Source: UBA2357 sp041916775 (GTDB taxonomy: Bacteria; Pseudomonadota; Gammaproteobacteria; Burkholderiales; Rhodocyclaceae). From it: a stretch of DNA of 64,000 bases. The notes beneath the pieces were generated by a model that worked only from the letters and a program-made list of their open reading frames with translations, was not told the DNA's origin and ran no database searches. Shown here one piece after another: positions 1 through 7,117 of this stretch. The stretch covers positions 62,001-126,000 of the forward strand of contig JAYRYZ010000011.1 in the NCBI GenBank assembly GCA_041916775.1, read 5' to 3'. The translations under genes and the position numbers were made by a program. The number at the start of each line of letters is the position of its first letter. The stretch's first letter is position 1.

Positions 1-373
1 CATGGTGCATTTCGTGAAGTACGGCACCCAGATCGGTGTCTTGCTGGTCTCCCCCTCGATCTTCCGTCACTACGCCAGTAGCGGCGAAGCCGAGCCCGCG
101 AAGAAGGAGAGCGATGCGCCGGGACAAGCCACCCAGCGGGCGCTGTCGAACTCCGGCTGGCATCTCAAGGGCTCGGGCGGCAAGAACATCTGGCCTTACC
201 AAGTGATGAGGAAGGGCGACAAGGGCGGAAACCTGCTCAACGGCTTCCTGATCCTCGAGCCCGAACGCTTCTTCGATCCCGTGCCACCGCCGAACGACCG
301 TCTGGTGCTGTGGCACACCCCTGCCCCTTCGCGTAAGGATAAGGAGAGTCCTCCAAATGGCTTATCCGCTTGA
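1..373 (+). CDS. MobH-type relaxase TraI, C-terminal part (ICE, PFGI-1 class)
   Basis: About 123 C-terminal residues of a conjugative relaxase; the rest lies before the window. The visible part matches the TraI_2 C-terminal domain seen in MobH relaxases of ICEclc/PFGI-1-type elements: a GVLLVSPSIF segment, a GLN/GKNIWPY-type motif (here GGKNIWPYQV) and an ending rich in prolines (FFDPVPPPNDR). In the family this protein nicks oriT and pilots DNA into the recipient, but the HD-like catalytic part is not visible here. It overlaps the next gene by 17 bases and has that gene's Shine-Dalgarno (AAGGAG) inside its coding region, so the two are translationally coupled. An ATG at base 2 exists but is most likely internal. 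Confidence 0.75.
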   Translation, partial: MVHFVKYGTQIGVLLVSPSIFRHYASSGEAEPAKKESDAPGQATQRALSNSGWHLKGSGGKNIWPYQVMRKGDKGGNLLNGFLILEPERFFDPVPPPNDRLVLWHTPAPSRKDKESPPNGLSA

Positions 374-2456
374 AGCGCTGCTTCGCCCCCCGTATGAATG
401 GCTGGCGAGCGCGGGCTTCGCCACTGGCGCCGGCGTGCTCGCGCTCGATGCGCGGTTTGCAGACCCGAGTTGGTTCATCCTGCCCCGATCGTGGGCGCTT
501 CTCCTCGCAATGGGGCTACTGACCCTCGCGATCTGGCGCTTCGCACAAGGTCTCAAGGTCGTGCGCTACCAGCGCAACCTGCGCACGCTCCAGCGCTACG
601 TCCTGCGCCCGGACGAGATCCCATGGTCACGCGAGCATCTCTTTCTCGGTCGTGGCTTTCACTGGGATCAGCGACACACCCAGCGCCTGTTCGACGCGCG
701 CGAGCCGCATGCGCGTAAGTACGTCGAGCAGCGCCGGCTGTACCGTTGGGCGCGCAAGTTCGAGGTCTGGGCGGAACATCGACCAAGCTGGGCGCCACTC
801 ACCCGCTACACCCGCTCAGCGGCGTGGTGGAACCCTGCCGCGCCGCTGCCCGATGTCGGCGGCGACCCGTGCCTGCACGGGGTCGAGCCCGACGAGGTTG
901 ATGTTCTGACCGCGTTGTCAAACCGCGTGGGTCATATGCTGGTCCTGGGTACGACCCGCGTCGGCAAGACGCGGTTTGAGGAGATCCTGGCCACCCAGGA
1001 TATTCGCCGCGGCGATGTCGTGGTCGTGTTCGATCCCAAGGGCGATCTGGCACTCCTGAAGCGCATGTACGCGGAAGCCAAGCGCGCCGGGCGGCTCGAT
1101 CACTTTTACGTCTTCCACCTCGGCTACCCGGACATCTCTGCACGCTACAACCCGGTCGGCAGTTTCGAGCGCATCACCGAAGTCGCGACCCGGACCAGCG
1201 ACCCGCTGCCCGATGAGGGCAATTCGGCGGCGTTCAAGGAGTTTGTCTGGCGTTTCGTGAACGTGCTGGCCAAGGCAATGTTCGCGCTCGGCGAGCGGCC
1301 CGATTTTGCCAAGCTCTACGCCTATGCGGTCGATACCGAATCCCTCGCGGTGCGCTACCTTGAGCATTGGCTCGACGATGCCCGCCCCGCGTGGCGCGAC
1401 GAGTTCGACTTCGACGAAGCTGCGGTCGCGAAGGACAAGACCAAGTCCGAGCAGGCGAGAAAGACCGGTCGGACGCTGCGAACGATCTCGTTGATGCTCT
1501 ATGTGCGGGAGAAGCAGTTGCGCGAGCCTGTTGCGGATGCGCTCATGAGCGTGCTGGGCAACGACCGGACCTATTTCGAGAAGCTCGTTTCCAGCCTCTA
1601 TCCGCTGATGGAGAAACTCACGACCGGCAAGACTGCGGACCTGATCGCGCCGGACTACGCGGATCTTGACGATACCCGCCCGATCCTCGATTGGCTGCAG
1701 GTCATCAACGAGGGCGGGATCGTCTATGTCGGCCTCGACTCGCTGTCCGATCACGAAGTCGCCTCCGCGATCGGCGGCGCGATGTTCTCGGATCTCACCA
1801 GCGTCGCAGGCACGATCTACAAGCATGGCGCCGATGTCGGCCAGGCCGAAGCGACGCCGAAGCGCATGCTTTCGCTGCATGCCGACGAGTTCAACGAGCT
1901 CGTCGGCGACAGCTTTATTCCAATGGTGAACAAGGCCGGCGGCGCAGGCTATCAAGTCACCGCTTACACGCAGACATGGCATGACGTCGAAGCCCGGATC
2001 GGCTCGAAACCCAAGGCGGAGCAGATCGCCGGCAACTTCAACAGCCTGGTGATGCTGCGGGTGCAGAACACCGAGACCGCGGAGATGCTCACCGAGCGCT
2101 TGCCCGAGGTCAACGTCTTTACGCGGGTGGCCGGATCGAGTGCGAGCGACACCAATGACCCGACCGATTTCGCGGAGTTCTCAAGCCGCAACGAGGACAG
2201 GATCTCGACCGAGAAGGCGCCGACACTGCGCCCCGCCGACCTGGTGCAGCTTCCCAAGGGCCAGGCCTTCTGCATGATCAATGGCGGTCAGTTGTGGAAG
2301 ATCCGCATTCCTCTCGCAGACGACTCCGACGATCCCTGCATGCCGGCGAGCGTGGCGGATTTGGTTGCCGAACTACGGGCCGGTCAGGACGCGCGCACAT
2401 CCTACCGGACTGGTTTCGATGGTGTTCAAGTGGAGGGCAAGGGCCATGGCTGGTGA
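357..2456 (+). CDS. traD: Conjugative coupling ATPase TraD (PFGI-1/TOL class)
   Basis: A 699-residue type IV coupling protein that would link the relaxosome to the mating channel at the inner membrane. The N-terminus has hydrophobic stretches at about residues 17-30 and 40-62, expected to anchor it. A Walker A motif GTTRVGKT sits at 198-205, followed by FDPKGD at 225-230, typical of TraD/VirD4 ATPases, and an acidic ADEFNEL strand near residue 511 that fits Walker B. The start is supported by AAGGAG about ten bases upstream and by the 17-base overlap with traI. The stop overlaps the following DUF4400 gene by 11 bases. The order relaxase-TraD-DUF4400 is standard for this ICE class. Confidence 0.88.
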   Translation: MAYPLEALLRPPYEWLASAGFATGAGVLALDARFADPSWFILPRSWALLLAMGLLTLAIWRFAQGLKVVRYQRNLRTLQRYVLRPDEIPWSREHLFLGRGFHWDQRHTQRLFDAREPHARKYVEQRRLYRWARKFEVWAEHRPSWAPLTRYTRSAAWWNPAAPLPDVGGDPCLHGVEPDEVDVLTALSNRVGHMLVLGTTRVGKTRFEEILATQDIRRGDVVVVFDPKGDLALLKRMYAEAKRAGRLDHFYVFHLGYPDISARYNPVGSFERITEVATRTSDPLPDEGNSAAFKEFVWRFVNVLAKAMFALGERPDFAKLYAYAVDTESLAVRYLEHWLDDARPAWRDEFDFDEAAVAKDKTKSEQARKTGRTLRTISLMLYVREKQLREPVADALMSVLGNDRTYFEKLVSSLYPLMEKLTTGKTADLIAPDYADLDDTRPILDWLQVINEGGIVYVGLDSLSDHEVASAIGGAMFSDLTSVAGTIYKHGADVGQAEATPKRMLSLHADEFNELVGDSFIPMVNKAGGAGYQVTAYTQTWHDVEARIGSKPKAEQIAGNFNSLVMLRVQNTETAEMLTERLPEVNVFTRVAGSSASDTNDPTDFAEFSSRNEDRISTEKAPTLRPADLVQLPKGQAFCMINGGQLWKIRIPLADDSDDPCMPASVADLVAELRAGQDARTSYRTGFDGVQVEGKGHGW

Positions 2457-3153
2457 TGACTCAACGTTTGAACGTGGCATCCGCAAAGCGGTTTCATCCC
2501 CGTTTCGCACTGCGATCTTTGTGGGAATCGCGGTGATCATCGCAGTGGTGGGCCGCATGCTGATCGATCTGGCCTACACCGGCTCTGATCCCGAGCGCCT
2601 CGAGCACATGCACGATGCGCTTCGTATCGAGATCGCCAGAGCGGACACGCTGCCGCCGGTGTTCGGCTCTCCCGGCGAACGCGCGATACGTTGGGCACTT
2701 GGGGCCTACGACATCCTTTACGTGATGACGGGGCTTGATCGCAGCATGATTGCCACCCCCGACGATTTCACCGAACTCGATGTCGCACTGCGCAGAGGCA
2801 TTGATGCCGCGGCCGCGCAGCCGCACTGGAAAGCCATGATGATCGGCACCCAGCTCATGGCCGCGCGCGCGGCACAGTTGCCGGCCCTGCTCCCCACCAT
2901 TATGCTCGGTTGGGCGCTGGCCCTCCTCGATGGCGCGGTGGCGCGGTGGTTGCGACGTGCATCGGGAGGCCGCGAGTCTTCAACCATTTATCACCGCGCG
3001 AAATACTCTCACGCGACCGTGGCAACGCTCTTGCTGATCGTGTGGTTCTGGAGCCCCGTAAGGCTGGAACTGTGGCAGTTGGGACTGCTCGTTGCTGCCA
3101 TCGGCTCGTTCTTCATCCGCATGCAGTTGATGTACTACAAGAAGTACATTTGA
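2446..3153 (+). CDS. ICE membrane protein, DUF4400 / PFL_4697 family
   Basis: A 235-residue inner-membrane protein of the DUF4400 family, found next to traD in PFGI-1-class elements; its exact role in conjugation is not established. Hydrophobic segments are visible near residues 22-42, 145-162 and two close to the C-terminus (about 188-225), with a soluble region between the first and second. I chose the ATG at 2446 rather than upstream in-frame ATGs because those lie deep inside traD, while MAGDDSTFERG gives a normal N-terminus for the family and leaves an 11-base overlap. It is the last clear conjugation gene before the element end. Confidence 0.82.
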   Translation: MAGDDSTFERGIRKAVSSPFRTAIFVGIAVIIAVVGRMLIDLAYTGSDPERLEHMHDALRIEIARADTLPPVFGSPGERAIRWALGAYDILYVMTGLDRSMIATPDDFTELDVALRRGIDAAAAQPHWKAMMIGTQLMAARAAQLPALLPTIMLGWALALLDGAVARWLRRASGGRESSTIYHRAKYSHATVATLLLIVWFWSPVRLELWQLGLLVAAIGSFFIRMQLMYYKKYI

Positions 3154-3421
3154 TCGCATTTGACATGCCTACAAACCGAGGGGCATAATCAAAACGTGCG
3201 CGGGTTCTTGCTATCAGATCAGTCAGCCTAACTGATCCAAAAAGCTCCCAGCTCACCCAAAATCACCCGAAGCCTGGAACGCAAATTTTGCGTTTAGCAT
3301 GCCGTCTTGCCTATTTCGCATAATGACGGTTTTAGTCTGTTTATTATGTGAACTTTGGTAATCAACTCTCTTTGGCTTCGCTGCAGTTCGGACTTCCTTC
3401 GCGTCCGGCTCTGAGTAAGCC
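3154..3421. other. AT-richer non-coding gap near the ICE end
   Basis: This 268-base stretch has no convincing gene. It is visibly richer in A and T than its surroundings. It contains an inverted repeat (GATCAGT at 3217-3223 and ACTGATC at 3231-3237, seven-base loop) and a CGCAAA/TTTGCG near-palindrome around 3280-3292. A 67-codon minus-strand reading frame crosses it (3253-3456) but has no recognisable domain and overlaps the DUF4124 gene end, so I do not call it. Confidence 0.5.
3217..3237. repeat. 7-bp inverted repeat after DUF4400 gene
   Basis: Perfect arms GATCAGT and ACTGATC with a seven-base spacer. There is no T-run on either side, so it is not a clear intrinsic terminator. It could be a protein-binding site near the element end or a weak transcript-ending hairpin. 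Confidence 0.4.
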
Positions 3422-3826
3422 TCAGAAACGAATCTCCTGGCAGTCGTGATCCTCAATCCACCGCCGGGTCAAGCGACGATCCTCCTTCAGCTTCGGTGTC
3501 GATCGGTGTCTTGCTTGCTGGTCGATCTTGTTCAGCCTTTCAACCATTCCGGCGCAGCCGGGGTGCTCACCTTCCACAAAGACGGTGGGTTCGCGCTCGA
3601 TCCCACCGCCAGCCCTGCGTACTGTAGGTGTCGGCGCTGAACTCGGTTTGCGTTTGTCGTAGCTGTCGACGATGCTGAAGTTATTGATGTTGATCGGCCG
3701 GCCGGTTCCGTCCGGACACTGCATTTCCTGATAGATGACTCTGCCGCCCTGCTCGCACTTGTAGAGCTGCGCAATGGAATCGAGCGGGAGCACGCCGCAC
3801 ATCAGGGCAAGGAGTGTCTTCTTCAT
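3422..3826 (-). CDS. DUF4124-domain exported small protein
   Basis: A 134-residue protein with a likely signal peptide (MKKTLLALMCGVLPLDSIAQ) followed by a DUF4124 core: YKCEQGGRVIYQE, then CPDGTG. DUF4124 proteins are common small periplasmic proteins of gammaproteobacteria and betaproteobacteria with no settled function. Two further cysteines near the C-terminus (HPGCAG and HDCQE) may pair in the periplasm. The gene runs opposite to the conjugation genes and lies between them and the tRNA-Val attachment site, so it is probably element cargo rather than core genome. Confidence 0.7.
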   Translation of the reverse strand: MKKTLLALMCGVLPLDSIAQLYKCEQGGRVIYQEMQCPDGTGRPININNFSIVDSYDKRKPSSAPTPTVRRAGGGIEREPTVFVEGEHPGCAGMVERLNKIDQQARHRSTPKLKEDRRLTRRWIEDHDCQEIRF

Positions 3827-3994
3827 ACACTGTTCGCAAAGTTGTAGCGCCTCGCCGTGCCGGCACCCCGCACCGCATGGTGGAACCGGGGAAGCCCCAC
3901 TTGATGCGAGATGCGTTCAGGATGCTGTCGCGTCTCATCAACGGTCATCCGATAATGCGCACTTCACCTGCTCGCCGGGTAGCGTGGCATGACG

Positions 3995-4028
3995 AAAAAA
4001 AAGCGGCTAGAGAGTCTCTAACCGCTTT
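3995..4028 (-). terminator. Intrinsic terminator behind tRNA-Val
   Basis: Read on the minus strand, a hairpin with arms AAGCGG and TAGAG/CTCTA..CCGCTT (one C-A mismatch, three-base loop) is followed by eight T residues. It lies 18 bases beyond the tRNA 3' end, so it is well placed to end the hupB-tRNA-Val transcript. If the tRNA 3' end is the attachment site, this terminator belongs to the integrated element, not the ancestral chromosome. Confidence 0.85.
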
Positions 4029-4045
4029 ACGCTGATACGAATTCT

Positions 4046-4066
4046 TGGTGGGTGCTAACGGGGTCG
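4046..4066. other. Probable ICE attachment site (tRNA-Val 3' end)
   Basis: Conjugation genes fill the side facing the tRNA 3' end, and conserved chromosomal genes fill the other side. Tyrosine-recombinase elements usually integrate in tRNA 3' ends and rebuild the gene, which matches the intact tRNA here. The exact core cannot be fixed because the other copy of the repeat is outside the window. Confidence 0.5.
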
Positions 4067-4121
4067 AACCGCTGACATTCGCCTTGTAAGGGCGACGCTC
4101 TACCAACTGAGCTAAGCACCC
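4046..4121 (-). tRNA. tRNA-Val (anticodon UAC)
   Basis: A 76-base cloverleaf on the minus strand. The acceptor stem pairs GGGTGCT with AGCACCC, followed by discriminator A and an encoded CCA. The D-arm reads AGCTCAGTTGGTAGAGC, the anticodon loop CTTACAA carries TAC, and the T-arm reads GCGGTTCGACCCCGT. Only 15 bases separate it from the hupB stop codon, so it is probably transcribed with hupB. Its 3' end faces the conjugative element. Confidence 0.96.
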
Positions 4122-4136
4122 GTGCTGAAAAGTCCG

Positions 4137-4409
4137 CTATTTTAGCGAATCCCGCAGACCTTTACCAGCACGGAATTTGGGGACCTTTGCCGCCTTGATC
4201 TTGATGGATTTGCCGGTGCGTGGGTTGCGGCCGGTGCGAGCCGCGCGTTCGCCGACGTAGAAGGTCCCGAAACCGACGAGCGTGACGGAGTCCTTGGCGG
4301 TGAGCGCCCCTCTCACAGCTGCCAGCGTTGCGTCGAGCGCACGACTCGCAGCGGCTTTAGACAATTCGGCGCCTGCCGCAATCTGGTCGATCAGTTCGGA
4401 TTTATTCAC
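4137..4409 (-). CDS. hupB: DNA-binding protein HU-beta
   Basis: A 90-residue histone-like protein, the usual HU length. It starts NKSELIDQIA and contains the DNA-binding arm signature GFGTFYVGERAARTGRNPRTG, with KIKAAKVPKFRAGKGLRDSLK-type ending. HU dimers bend and compact DNA. An upstream in-frame ATG at 4493 would add 28 residues not seen in HU; I chose the GTG at 4409, which has GAGGGG seven bases upstream and gives the family N-terminus. It follows lon on the same strand and is 15 bases from tRNA-Val. Its own promoter is visible at 4505-4534. Confidence 0.95.
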   Translation of the reverse strand: MNKSELIDQIAAGAELSKAAASRALDATLAAVRGALTAKDSVTLVGFGTFYVGERAARTGRNPRTGKSIKIKAAKVPKFRAGKGLRDSLK

Positions 4410-4504
4410 GTAAGTCCCCTCGCATGTCTGGATGTATTGTTCGCGAAACGAAACGACATTGCAGGACTGCGGGAACCGCGATGAACAGTGCATCCTGCCC
4501 AGGT

Positions 4505-4534
4505 TTTATAGCGTGCGAGAAACGCGCATGTCAA
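4505..4534 (-). promoter_or_regulatory. sigma70 promoter of hupB
   Basis: On the minus strand TTGACA (4529-4534) and TATAAA (4505-4510) are separated by 18 bases, a near-consensus housekeeping promoter about 95 bases before the hupB GTG. The -35 box touches the stem of the preceding hairpin (4535-4566). Confidence 0.8.
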
Positions 4535-4566
4535 GCCTCGCCCGGCGGCGCTCCGACAGGCGAGGC
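4535..4566 (-). terminator. Hairpin behind lon
   Basis: Arms GCCTCGCC and GGCGAGGC form an eight-base stem, 40 bases past the lon stop. The sequence after it is TTGACATG, not a real T-run, so termination may be partial. The stem directly abuts the hupB -35 box. Confidence 0.5.
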
Positions 4567-4606
4567 AATTTAACAAGTGCGGGAAGTAGATCTCTTCTCG
4601 TTGGGA

Positions 4607-7030
4607 CTAGTGCGCGAGTGATACAGGCGTCGGAAGATCTGTCTCGACGGACGTGTTCGCCACTTCAGCCGACACGGCAGGGTCTTCCGGCAACGGTTGA
4701 GGCTCATTCTCGAGCGCGCGAGCCAGAACCTGATCGAACCAGCGTACAGGTACGATTTCGAGTGCGTTCTTCACCGTTTCAGGAATCTCTGCGAGATCCT
4801 TGACGTTCTCTTCAGGAATCAGCGCCGTGGTGATACCCCCGCGAATAGCCGCGAGGAGCTTCTCCTTGAGCCCGCCAATCGGAAGCACCTCGCCACGCAG
4901 CGTGATTTCGCCTGTCATCGCGACATCGCAACGCACCGGGATACCGGTCAGCACCGAAACCAGCGCTGTGGCGATCGCGATGCCAGCGGACGGCCCATCC
5001 TTGGGGATCGCGCCTTCCGGAAGGTGAATATGGATATCGCTCTTCTGGTAGAAATCTTCCTGGATGCCGAGCGAGCGTGCGCGCTTGCGTACGACCGAAA
5101 GCGCGGCCTGAATGGATTCCTGCATCACCTCGCCGAGTTTTCCGGTGGTGACGACCTTGCCCTTGCCGGGTAACACCACAGACTCGATGGTGAGCAACTC
5201 GCCGCCGACTTCGGTCCAGGCGAGCCCGGTAACCTGGCCAAGCTGATTCTCCTTTTCGGCCATCCCGAAGGAGTACTTTCGCACGCCGAGATAGGTATCG
5301 AGTTGTTCGGGCCCGACCGTGATCTTATCCGCACCGGACTTCAACACCAGCGCCTTCACCACCTTGCGGCAAATCTTGGAGATCTCGCGCTCCATGCTGC
5401 GCACGCCTGCTTCACGCGTGTAGTAACGGCAGATGTCGCGGAGCGCGCCCTCAGTGACGGTGAGCTCGTCGCGCTTGAGGCCATTGTTCTTCATCTGTTT
5501 CGGCAGCAGGTACCGTGCGGCGATGTTGACCTTCTCGTCCTCGGTGTAGCCCGATAGACGGATCACCTCCATGCGGTCCAGCAATGGCGCCGGGATGTTG
5601 AGCGTGTTGGCGGTGGCGACGAACATCACGTCCGACAGATCGAAGTCGACCTCGATATAGTGGTCCTGGAAGGTATGGTTCTGCTCGGGATCCAGTACCT
5701 CCAGCAACGCGGAGCTAGGGTCGCCGCGGAAGTCCTGGCCGAGCTTGTCAACTTCATCCAGCAGGAATAATGGGTTACGCACACCGACCTTGGCCATGTT
5801 CTGCAGGATCTTGCCCGGCATGGAGCCGATGTAGGTGCGGCGGTGCCCACGGATCTCGGCTTCGTCCCGCACGCCACCGAGCGCCATGCGCACGAACTTG
5901 CGGTTGGTGGCCTTGGCGATGGATTGTCCGAGCGAGGTCTTTCCGACCCCAGGGGGGCCAACCAGGCACAGGATGGGGGCCTTCACCTTGTCGACGCGCT
6001 GCTGTACCGCAAGGTACTCAACGATGCGCTCCTTGACCTTCTCGAGCCCGTAATGGTCGGCGTCCAGCGTTTTCTCGGCAAGCGCCAAGTCCTTGCTGAC
6101 ACGGGATTTCTTCTTCCATGGCAGGCCGACGAGCGTGTCGATGAAATTGCGCACCACGGTGGCCTCAGCCGACATCGGGGACATCAGTCGCAGCTTCTTG
6201 AACTCCGCCTGGGCCTTGGCGAGTGCTTCCTTGGTCATGCCAGCCGACTTGATCTTGCGATCCATTTCCTCGAGATCGGCGCCGTCCTCGCCCTCCCCCA
6301 GTTCCTTCTGGATGGCCTTGACCTGCTCGTTGAGGTAGTACTCGCGCTGGCTCTTTTCCATCTGACGCTTCACGCGTCCGCGGATGCGCTTCTCGACCTG
6401 AAGGATGTCGAGTTCGGTCTCAAGTTGTGACAGAAGGCGCTCCAGGCGCTCTGCGGTACCGAAGAGTTCCAACACTTCCTGCTTCTGCTCCAGCTTCAGG
6501 GGCAGATGCGCTGCAATGGTATCGGCCAGTCGTCCTGCATCTTCGATACCGGACAGCGACGCAAGAATCTCCGGCGGAATCTTCTTGTTGAGCTTAACGT
6601 ATTGATCGAACTGCGCGATGATCGCACGGCGCATCGCCTCGACCTCGGTATTCTCGGTTTCGCTGTCGGCGACCGGGCGGGCAGTCGCGATGAAGACCGA
6701 AGCCAGGTCGCGGACATCCTCGACGTGCGCGCGCTGGACGCCCTCTACCAGCACCTTGATGGTACCGTCCGGTAGCTTGAGCATCTGAAGGATGTTGGCG
6801 ATACAACCGATCGCATAGAGATCTTCAGCCGCAGGCTCGTCCTTGGCGGCAGACTTCTGCGCGACAAGCAGGATGCTCTTGCCGGACTCCATCGCGCTTT
6901 CCAGCGCCTTGATGGATTTCGGGCGCCCGACGAAAAGCGGGATCACCATGTGCGGGAATACGACCACGTCTCGCAGGGGCAGAAGTGGTAGTTCGGTGGG
7001 CTCGTGGGGAATCACAAGCTTGCTTGTCAT
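4607..7030 (-). CDS. lon: ATP-dependent protease Lon
   Basis: An 807-residue cytoplasmic AAA+ serine protease of normal length. The N-terminal substrate-binding LAN domain covers about residues 12-205, a coiled-coil region follows, the ATPase has Walker A GPPGVGKT at 358-365, and the C-terminal protease domain has catalytic Ser681 in PKDGPSAG and Lys724 in GGLKEKLL. Lon degrades misfolded and regulatory proteins. It lies 87 bases after clpX on the same strand, but the gap holds a heat-shock type promoter (7064-7091), so it can be induced separately. AGGT a few bases before the ATG supports the start. Confidence 0.98.
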   Translation of the reverse strand: MTSKLVIPHEPTELPLLPLRDVVVFPHMVIPLFVGRPKSIKALESAMESGKSILLVAQKSAAKDEPAAEDLYAIGCIANILQMLKLPDGTIKVLVEGVQRAHVEDVRDLASVFIATARPVADSETENTEVEAMRRAIIAQFDQYVKLNKKIPPEILASLSGIEDAGRLADTIAAHLPLKLEQKQEVLELFGTAERLERLLSQLETELDILQVEKRIRGRVKRQMEKSQREYYLNEQVKAIQKELGEGEDGADLEEMDRKIKSAGMTKEALAKAQAEFKKLRLMSPMSAEATVVRNFIDTLVGLPWKKKSRVSKDLALAEKTLDADHYGLEKVKERIVEYLAVQQRVDKVKAPILCLVGPPGVGKTSLGQSIAKATNRKFVRMALGGVRDEAEIRGHRRTYIGSMPGKILQNMAKVGVRNPLFLLDEVDKLGQDFRGDPSSALLEVLDPEQNHTFQDHYIEVDFDLSDVMFVATANTLNIPAPLLDRMEVIRLSGYTEDEKVNIAARYLLPKQMKNNGLKRDELTVTEGALRDICRYYTREAGVRSMEREISKICRKVVKALVLKSGADKITVGPEQLDTYLGVRKYSFGMAEKENQLGQVTGLAWTEVGGELLTIESVVLPGKGKVVTTGKLGEVMQESIQAALSVVRKRARSLGIQEDFYQKSDIHIHLPEGAIPKDGPSAGIAIATALVSVLTGIPVRCDVAMTGEITLRGEVLPIGGLKEKLLAAIRGGITTALIPEENVKDLAEIPETVKNALEIVPVRWFDQVLARALENEPQPLPEDPAVSAEVANTSVETDLPTPVSLAH

Positions 7031-7050
7031 GTCTGTATTACCTCGGAAGG

Positions 7051-7081
7051 ACGCGTTGATCCCATATGGGGCTCAACGCGT
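7051..7081. repeat. 31-bp interrupted palindrome over the lon promoter
   Basis: Perfect outer arms ACGCGTTGA (7051-7059) and TCAACGCGT (7073-7081), with the ten-base palindrome CCCATATGGG (7061-7070) between them. It covers the -10 box and expected start site of the lon heat-shock promoter, a natural place for an operator. Confidence 0.65.
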
Positions 7082-7091
7082 GGATATCAAG
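7064..7091 (-). promoter_or_regulatory. sigma32 (RpoH) heat-shock promoter of lon
   Basis: On the minus strand CTTGAT (7086-7091) and CCCCATAT (7064-7071) are separated by 14 bases, matching the RpoH pattern CTTGAA-N13-17-CCCCATNT. The predicted start of transcription is about 25-30 bases before the lon ATG. A 9-bp inverted repeat spans the same bases. Confidence 0.75.
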
Positions 7092-7117
7092 CGGCAAGCA
7101 AGTCGCAGTGCAAGTTA

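Noticed and set aside
3253..3456. 67-codon minus-strand frame in the ICE end gap
   Set aside because: No domain, no clear ribosome site, and overlap with the end of the DUF4124 gene.
4046..4121. A following tRNA-Asp, expected after tRNA-Val in many relatives
   Set aside because: I searched the 850 bases beyond the tRNA by eye and found no cloverleaf; it is probably displaced by the element.
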